Assembly (NCBI GenBank): GCA_020851655.1
Contig: JADZCI010000186.1
Location: 1-40,496, forward strand
DNA from: Bryobacterales bacterium
GTDB taxonomy: Bacteria; Acidobacteriota; Terriglobia; Bryobacterales; Bryobacteraceae
Length of the DNA stretch: 40,496 bases
Reading direction: 5' to 3'
In this document: one piece after another, positions 35,153 to 40,496 of the stretch
How positions within the stretch are numbered: position 1 is the first letter of the stretch
Layout of the letters: every line of letters starts with the position of its first letter
Notes under the pieces: generated by a model
Database searches by the model: none
Told to the model about the DNA's origin: nothing
The model's input: the letters and a program-made list of their open reading frames with translations, nothing else
Position numbers and translations under genes: made by a program

Positions 35153-36445
35153 ATGCGACTTCACTTCCGTTCAAGCGCCTGTATCGTCGTGCTGCTGGTA
35201 ATGGTCCTCCCTGGCCTGGCGCGAGCGCAAGGCAGTTGCCTCAACCTCGACGGCGTGTGGCAGATGGACGAAAGAGCCACGCTGAAATGCGTGGTCACGG
35301 TGGCGGGAGCAACCGATACTTACACGGATCCGCTGTTTGCGGCGCGGGAGGTGACGATTTCCCAGCTTCCTGGAACTTGTTCGTTCAGGTACGATCCGGG
35401 CTCCATCGGCGCGGGCCGCTTGGTGCAATACTTGCGCACCCAGGTGGCCGGTACTATCGCCGGAACTTCCGTCAGCACGGCGGGCGGCACTCTCCAGGCA
35501 ACACCAGGCGCCCAACTGCTTGAGGCCTCCTTCACCGCACACGGCCAAGCTTCCGATACCAGCATGACCTTGGCTGGTTCCGGCGTCCACAAACTCCGGC
35601 AAACGGTCGAAGGAGGCTTCATTGCCGACCTGACCTGTCTGCTCACTTCTACCGCTCAATTCTCGCGCCCCAATCCGAATCCAGCACCGGCCATCCGCGC
35701 CACTCAACCTGTGCTCCAGGCATTTCTTGGAGGAGATCGCATTTCGCCTGGAACTTGGCTCGAGATCTACGGCCGGAATCTCGCCATCCAGGCGAGGGAT
35801 TGGACAGGACTCATGCAAGGCAATCAAGCGCCCGTTTCGATCGATGGCGTGCGGGTGAACATCGACAGCAAGCCGGCCTACATCTACTACGTCAGTCCCA
35901 CACAGATCAACGCGCAGGCGCCCGACGGGATTGGGACAGGGCCCGTGACGGTGGAGGTCGTCACGGCCGGGGGCAGGACCACGTCGATGGTGCAGGCATC
36001 GGCGTTCTCTCCTGCCCTACTTACGACCCCTTCGTTCCTGGTGGGGGGACGGCAGTATGTCGCGGCCCTCTTTGCGGGGGAATTGAACCAGGGCAAACAG
36101 GTTTTTGCCGGCCGCGCGAACCTGGCGCCAGGCGCCTCGTTCCGCCCGGCCCGCCCGGGAGACATCCTGACCCTGTTTGCGGTCGGATGCGGTCCCACCA
36201 ATCCTGGGTCACCTGCCGGGTTGGTGACCCAGGGTTTGCGGCCGCTCGCCAGCCAGCCGCAAGTGCTCTTTGGACAGTCATCGGCGGACGCTTCGGGCTA
36301 CTTGGCTTCAGGCTTCGTCGGACTCTGCCAGATCAACACGACAGTCCCCAACGTGTCCGGAGACTCCAACGGAGATCTACCAATCAGCGTGACCATTGGA
36401 GGAATCAGGAATGGCCAGGACCTGTTCATCACGGTTCAACCATAG
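35153..36445 (+). CDS. Secreted protein with TIGR03437-type C-terminal domain, second of three
   Basis: The 430-aa product has a signal peptide (CIVVLLVMVLPGLARA) and a short N-terminal beta domain with paired cysteines. From about residue 185 it carries the Solibacter-type TIGR03437 domain: GTWLEIYGRNLA, the hallmark YYVSPTQINAQAPDGIGTGPVTV, and FAVGCGPTNPGSPAG. These domains resemble IPT/TIG folds and occur at the ends of many secreted proteins in this lineage, with unknown role. GGAG lies five bases before the ATG. The 3' end overlaps the next gene by 35 bases, so their translation is probably coupled. Confidence 0.88.
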   Translation: MRLHFRSSACIVVLLVMVLPGLARAQGSCLNLDGVWQMDERATLKCVVTVAGATDTYTDPLFAAREVTISQLPGTCSFRYDPGSIGAGRLVQYLRTQVAGTIAGTSVSTAGGTLQATPGAQLLEASFTAHGQASDTSMTLAGSGVHKLRQTVEGGFIADLTCLLTSTAQFSRPNPNPAPAIRATQPVLQAFLGGDRISPGTWLEIYGRNLAIQARDWTGLMQGNQAPVSIDGVRVNIDSKPAYIYYVSPTQINAQAPDGIGTGPVTVEVVTAGGRTTSMVQASAFSPALLTTPSFLVGGRQYVAALFAGELNQGKQVFAGRANLAPGASFRPARPGDILTLFAVGCGPTNPGSPAGLVTQGLRPLASQPQVLFGQSSADASGYLASGFVGLCQINTTVPNVSGDSNGDLPISVTIGGIRNGQDLFITVQP

Positions 36446-38606
36446 CGTCGTTGGAGTCTGTCGTGCTCTTAGCGGGCTCCTACTCGGCGCGGTCATGCCC
36501 AGCGCCGCCAGTGCCCAAATCTGCGCGGCCTATCCGGCAGGCTTTGTGCCGTTTGCGGCAATCAGTTACGTGACGCCTACCAACAGCAGCGGGGACCGGC
36601 TCGTTGTGGGGACTCTGCCAATGCCCGATGGCCTCCGCGCTATCGACAACAGGATCCCCCTTCCTGCCGTGCCGAACCAAACCTTCTGCGAGGACCGTAT
36701 CGGGTTGGGGCCAGCGTCGACTTACGACACGGTGTACGTCCCGAGCGCGGAAGAGCGCTCCGGGCGTCATTCCGCCTTCTCCGGACTCCTCAGGGATCCC
36801 GATAGCGGAGTTCCTTTCCCGAACGGCATCATCCCCCCAAACCGCTTTGGCGGAGTCTACGCCTGGAGGATCGGTCCGCTCCGGCCGGTCGCCTTGGTGT
36901 CGTCGGCCAGTGGCAGAGCGGTAGTTGCTCCCGACTCGCTTGCCACGATCTACGGCGTGAATCTGGCGCGCAATTCCGTCACGGGCCACGTTGATCCTTC
37001 GGGACAGTACCCAATCGAACTCGACGGGGTCACCGTTCGCTTGGCCGGGCGGGCGGTGCAGTTGCTATACGTCTCGCCTCACCAGATTAATTGCCTGGTG
37101 CCGAAAGACGCGCCGGCCGGAATTGTCGAAGCCTCCGTTCAGAGCGCCAACGACGCGAACGTCCGGCGGGGTACGGCGACAATTCAGGCTGAGGCGCCTG
37201 GCCTTTTTGCCTTGGACGCTACGGGTGCGGGCGCTATAGTGAATGCGGTCACCGGCAGTCTCAGTCCTTTCGCCGTTGAAACGCCGGAGAACCCAGGTGC
37301 CGACAAAGCGACACGGCTTAGCCTCTTCGGAACCGGATTTCGGAACGCCGGTCCGGTCAAGGTCGAGGCTGTCGACGGTCTCGGGCAAAGCTTTAACCTT
37401 GTCGTGGAATATGCCGGGCAAGCGCCTGGCTATCCTGGACTCGATCAAGTCAACATCGTCTTGCCGCTCACCATGGCTCAATCGCCGGGCGTCGTGACCT
37501 TCGTCCGGACGCGGGCGGGAGTCTCCAACGCTGTGCATTTCTTTGTCAGAGGCGTAATCGACTGGGTGTTTCCGAACGACGGCAAATGCGATGCCAAGAC
37601 CGAACAACTGGCATACGAAGCCGGACGCGTGGCTGCTCAGTGGATGCGGACTGTAGGAAAAGCGCCGCTCGGCGCTTACCACTTGAATCACTTTCTTGAC
37701 GCTTCCGGCACACCGCTGTATTACGCCCGCGATATGGCGCCGTCACCCGAGTTCCTTGATGTTCCGCAACGAGTGAAGAACAGCACACGCTACCTCGAGA
37801 TTCGCGCCAGCGTGCTGAGACGCCTGGCGAACTTCGCCTCGGAACGGCTCCAGCAACAGGGTTCCCTGCCGGCGTCTGCTGAAATCGCTGAGTTTCTCAA
37901 AGCATTGAAGCCTACCTTCGATCCGGCAGACGGGTATACGACAGCGAAATACTTTACCCAGGCGGATGACCCCGATCTGTTCTGGGCCATCCACGGCATC
38001 AACGCCATCAGGATCGTGGTCAGGGATGTCGAGATTTCGCCCGCGGGCGTCGTGGCCCGCGTTACTTTTAGCTTCGCTGATCTTTACAAGTTCTACGACT
38101 GGCATCGGGACCGAAGCTTGTGGCCCGCCAGACTCGAAGCCGCCGCGATGCTCTATCTCCAAGAAAACTGCCGGACGGTTCAGCCCTACCGAACGGCAAT
38201 CCAAGTGGAAGATGAACTCACCATCGGCTCTTGCGAGCAGGTTTACGCCGGACCTTACAGTCTGCGCGTGTGGAACGACCTACCCGGCGAGGTCGACTTT
38301 CAATTTGTTGACGTCGTCGCGCCCGGCTTGGGCCGGCGGATTGTCCCGTTTGCCGCCCTCATGGACCCCGGTGTGTGTGAAATCTACGGCGTTCCCATCC
38401 TCGGCGTCTACACGGTGGATGTGAACCGGAGGCCTGACCGGCCAAAGAAGCGGCTCTTGGTGACCTTTGATTCCGAACAGGACACCGGGTTCGTGATCGG
38501 TGGTGAACGAGTTTCCGTCTTGCGATTGTCCGAAGGGGCGCAATGCAAGGATGGGCAAATCGTCCGGTTCTTCAGCCAGCCGGCTTATACCGCCTGCCTG
38601 CCGTGA
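36411..38606 (+). CDS. Secreted TIGR03437-type protein with an uncharacterised C-terminal domain, third of three
   Basis: The ATG at 36411 has GGAGG eight bases upstream and overlaps the preceding gene by 35 bases. The 731-aa product has a signal peptide with a long basic N-region (cleavage near ASAQ, residue 35). Residues about 165-385 hold TIGR03437-like parts (LATIYGVNLA, LLYVSPHQINCLVP, then a second LSLFGTGFRN...LDQVNIVLP unit). From about 385 a different domain follows, with WVFPNDGKCD, APLGAYHLNHFLDASG, LYKFYDWHRDRSLWP and a cysteine-containing end. I do not recognise it. It looks globular, mixed helix and strand, and could be an effector or binding domain displayed by the TIGR03437 part. 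Confidence 0.85.
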   Translation: MARTCSSRFNHSVVGVCRALSGLLLGAVMPSAASAQICAAYPAGFVPFAAISYVTPTNSSGDRLVVGTLPMPDGLRAIDNRIPLPAVPNQTFCEDRIGLGPASTYDTVYVPSAEERSGRHSAFSGLLRDPDSGVPFPNGIIPPNRFGGVYAWRIGPLRPVALVSSASGRAVVAPDSLATIYGVNLARNSVTGHVDPSGQYPIELDGVTVRLAGRAVQLLYVSPHQINCLVPKDAPAGIVEASVQSANDANVRRGTATIQAEAPGLFALDATGAGAIVNAVTGSLSPFAVETPENPGADKATRLSLFGTGFRNAGPVKVEAVDGLGQSFNLVVEYAGQAPGYPGLDQVNIVLPLTMAQSPGVVTFVRTRAGVSNAVHFFVRGVIDWVFPNDGKCDAKTEQLAYEAGRVAAQWMRTVGKAPLGAYHLNHFLDASGTPLYYARDMAPSPEFLDVPQRVKNSTRYLEIRASVLRRLANFASERLQQQGSLPASAEIAEFLKALKPTFDPADGYTTAKYFTQADDPDLFWAIHGINAIRIVVRDVEISPAGVVARVTFSFADLYKFYDWHRDRSLWPARLEAAAMLYLQENCRTVQPYRTAIQVEDELTIGSCEQVYAGPYSLRVWNDLPGEVDFQFVDVVAPGLGRRIVPFAALMDPGVCEIYGVPILGVYTVDVNRRPDRPKKRLLVTFDSEQDTGFVIGGERVSVLRLSEGAQCKDGQIVRFFSQPAYTACLP

Positions 38607-38640
38607 CGCCAGGCATTTTCTATACACTCACAGGTCTTGT

Positions 38641-38646
38641 TATACT
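38641..38646 (+). promoter_or_regulatory. Possible -10 element of the LamG regulator gene
   Basis: TATACT lies 22 bases before the chosen GTG start. The -35 region is poor. It would give a short leader with GAGAGG as ribosome site. Confidence 0.35.
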
Positions 38647-38667
38647 GGCGTGCCGAGAGGCGCGCAA

Positions 38668-40419
38668 GTGGTGCCTGACAGTTCGATGCCGGTCCGGTAT
38701 CGATTTGACGGTTTTGTGCTGGATGCGGCCGCGCACATGTTGCGGCGAAACGACGGTGCGGTCCTTCCCCTCCGGCCGAAGTCTTTTGCGACCCTCGCTT
38801 ACCTCATCGAGCACCGCTGCCGGGTTGTTCCCAGGTGGGAACTGATCGAGCAGATCTGGAGCGGCGTCCATGTTTCGGAGGATGTCCTGGTGGGCTGTAT
38901 CGCGGACATCCGCCACACGTTGGGCAGTTCCAGGAACGTGATCCGGACGGTCCCGAAAACAGGGTACCAGTTTGTGGCCGAGCTTCAAGGCGAACCACCT
39001 CAAGCCCGTTCGCAACAGCGGCAGTCTCGATTCAAATGGCTGCCGGTTACTGTCGCGGCTGTAATGCTGACCGGCGGGCTTGCAGCTTGGCGCTATTGGC
39101 CTCGTCCGCCGGTGGAGGTTGGGTGGTGGCGCTTTGACGAGCCAATTTCCGGGCGCGTGCGCGACTCGTCCCCACGCGGCAACCAGGGACGGACCGTTGG
39201 TTTGTTGACCCACACGCGGGAGGCGCCCTCCGGTCACGCTCTTGAGTTTTCCGGCAATAGCCATATCGCCGGTGACACCCATGGAGTGGGATTTCCGAGG
39301 GGTGACGCCTCGTTTGCCATCACCGCCTGGGTGCGTGTGTCCGTTATCCCCAAACAGCACGGCCCCATCTTTCATTTCGGGAGCGTGGGCCACTCGCCAC
39401 GTTCCAATGCCCACCTCTTCATGACTTCATCGGGCGCCCTTTGCTTCGGATGGGGTGATGGGTACGGAACGGCTTGTGGCGGCGAGGCCGTGACCGATGG
39501 CAAGTGGCATCACGTCGCCGCCACTTACAACAGTCAGGCCAAGAGACTCACCATTTATGTCGATGCCGCCGACTACGCGCGCCAGATTACGGACTCCCCT
39601 GGACAACTGGGTGGCGGCGCCCCTTGGATGATCGGATCGTTCCAGACAGGTGGCTATCCGTTTGTGGGATGGCTGTCCGATGTCCGTCTCTACCGTGGCA
39701 ACGTCACGCATCCACAGATCGCCGCTCTGGCCGGTTGCACCTCTCCCGGAGCGGTCCGTCTACGTGGCGGCAACGGTTATTTCGTCCCGCTCTATCGAGC
39801 GACGGTGGAGGCGCCTCCGGCACAGCCGTATAGTCCGGGCAGTTTTGAATACAGCGGCTTCGGTAAGGGTGGCGCCGAATTCGCCTTACCGGACGGACCT
39901 TGCAGCCTGGCGTCACTGAGGGGTGCTTCTCTTGCTGCTGACCTACGGATTTCCTCGGAACTATACCTGCCCGCGGACACCGCAGCGGGACCGTTCTTCC
40001 GTGCGCGCCGTGTTGGCCCGGGAGACCCGCTGGAAACCGGGCGCTCTTCGGGTTACTGGCTGCGCCTCGACGCCAGTGGTGAGGTCACCCTTCATTCACT
40101 CGCCCATCCAGAAGACGCGAACGCTCCGCCGCTAGCCAAAGCACTGGCACCAGTCCCGGTTCACGCAAAGGAATGGCACCGGTTGGAAGCAGAGGCGCAT
40201 GGGGCTGTGCTCCGCGCCTGGGTGGACTCCCAACCCGTTTCCTTTTCGTTGGGAGGCCGGTTTTCTCAGGCTGTTCCGCTGGACACGTCTGCAACCGAGA
40301 ACGCCGCGGGCATCCTGGTTCAAGCGCCGCAACGCCCGACTGACGCCATACTCGTCCGATCGATTGCCGTCGTGGACGCAGACCATCCCGAAGCCGGGCG
40401 TGCCCAACCTCAGCCCTGA
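38668..40419 (+). CDS. Transmembrane winged-helix regulator (ToxR/CadC-like) with LamG-like outer domain
   Basis: GAGAGG seven bases before GTG 38668 supports this start (583 aa); GTG 38671 and ATG 38686 are alternatives. Residues about 9-103 form an OmpR/PhoB-type winged helix (PLRPKSFATLAYLIEH, RWELIEQIWSG, VLVGCIADIRHTLG, IRTVPKTGYQFVAEL). One transmembrane helix lies at about 124-141. Outside the membrane, residues about 152-360 look like a LamG/concanavalin-type jelly roll (WWRFDEPISGRVRDSS, FAITAWVRV, DGKWHHVAATYNSQAKRLTIYVD, GWLSDVRLYRG), and a second beta-sandwich follows to the end (LRAWVDSQPVSFSLGG). It would bind DNA in the cytoplasm and sense a ligand, perhaps a glycan, outside. 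It lies 61 bases after the TIGR03437 gene and may control the secreted-protein cluster. Confidence 0.88.
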   Translation: MVPDSSMPVRYRFDGFVLDAAAHMLRRNDGAVLPLRPKSFATLAYLIEHRCRVVPRWELIEQIWSGVHVSEDVLVGCIADIRHTLGSSRNVIRTVPKTGYQFVAELQGEPPQARSQQRQSRFKWLPVTVAAVMLTGGLAAWRYWPRPPVEVGWWRFDEPISGRVRDSSPRGNQGRTVGLLTHTREAPSGHALEFSGNSHIAGDTHGVGFPRGDASFAITAWVRVSVIPKQHGPIFHFGSVGHSPRSNAHLFMTSSGALCFGWGDGYGTACGGEAVTDGKWHHVAATYNSQAKRLTIYVDAADYARQITDSPGQLGGGAPWMIGSFQTGGYPFVGWLSDVRLYRGNVTHPQIAALAGCTSPGAVRLRGGNGYFVPLYRATVEAPPAQPYSPGSFEYSGFGKGGAEFALPDGPCSLASLRGASLAADLRISSELYLPADTAAGPFFRARRVGPGDPLETGRSSGYWLRLDASGEVTLHSLAHPEDANAPPLAKALAPVPVHAKEWHRLEAEAHGAVLRAWVDSQPVSFSLGGRFSQAVPLDTSATENAAGILVQAPQRPTDAILVRSIAVVDADHPEAGRAQPQP

Positions 40420-40461
40420 TGGACCGTTGATGCCGGCGTCACGTTTCCGGCTACACTGGGC

Positions 40462-40496
40462 ATGTCACCAAAGGTCATGGCCGACCCCACGGGCTC
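40462..40496 (+). CDS. Possible start of a gene cut by the right window edge
   Basis: An ATG at 40462 opens a frame (MSPKVMADPTG) that runs off the window. TACACT at 40452-40457, four bases before it, could be a -10 box of a leaderless transcript, with TTGATG at 40427 as a loose -35. The fragment is too short to identify. Confidence 0.25.
   Translation, partial: MSPKVMADPTG

Noticed and set aside
36396-36410. Upstream start for the third secreted protein
   Set aside because: The ATG at 36411 has a well-spaced GGAGG, while the earlier codon lies upstream of that ribosome site.

Overview
The window looks like a chromosome piece from an Acidobacteriota bacterium, most likely a Solibacter/Bryobacter-type relative. 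This is inferred from gene families, since there is no rRNA gene to place it. The markers are secreted proteins with the TIGR03437-type domain typical of Solibacter, an acidobacterial VWFA-type secreted protein, an ECF sigma factor of the Sig-70_X6 type overlapping a transmembrane Ser/Thr kinase with TPRs, and GC-rich DNA. Coding density is high. No stretch over 300 bases lacks a gene, and I saw no tRNA, rRNA or CRISPR array.

Left part (1-4500): a probable accessory or mobile segment. A gene remnant without a normal start lies at the left edge. Next come a small four-helix-bundle (23S-IVS/Avd-like) gene and two large uncharacterised proteins (539 and 545 aa) that are paralogues of each other. 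Arrays of tight hairpins with TTC loops and a GAAGCCAGAAG-type repeat sit between and beside them. This is the best candidate here for something undescribed.

Middle left (4500-18400): a short prepilin peptidase, then a decaheme cytochrome and a beta-barrel porin translationally coupled as an MtrA/MtrB-like outer-membrane electron conduit. On the minus strand follow an ankyrin/c-heme/alpha-toroid protein, a two-domain M16 zinc peptidase and a large secreted protein. Divergent from these is the sigma factor-kinase pair.

Middle (18400-26420): a tight minus-strand operon of a DegT-type aminotransferase, MurQ and a rhodanese. It is divergent from a secreted GH2-like glycosidase whose start codon overlaps that of the aminotransferase. 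Then come an A-type Fe-S carrier (minus) and a sigma / zinc anti-sigma / LTXXQ membrane protein operon resembling envelope-stress or metal-sensing modules.

Right part (26420-40496): an ABC importer made of an ATPase with an extra C-terminal domain and a double permease in one chain, a secreted VWA protein, the conserved rpsO-pnp pair with a strong terminator, three consecutive secreted proteins (two with TIGR03437-like domains), and a ToxR/CadC-type membrane regulator with a LamG-like outer domain. A gene may begin at the right edge.
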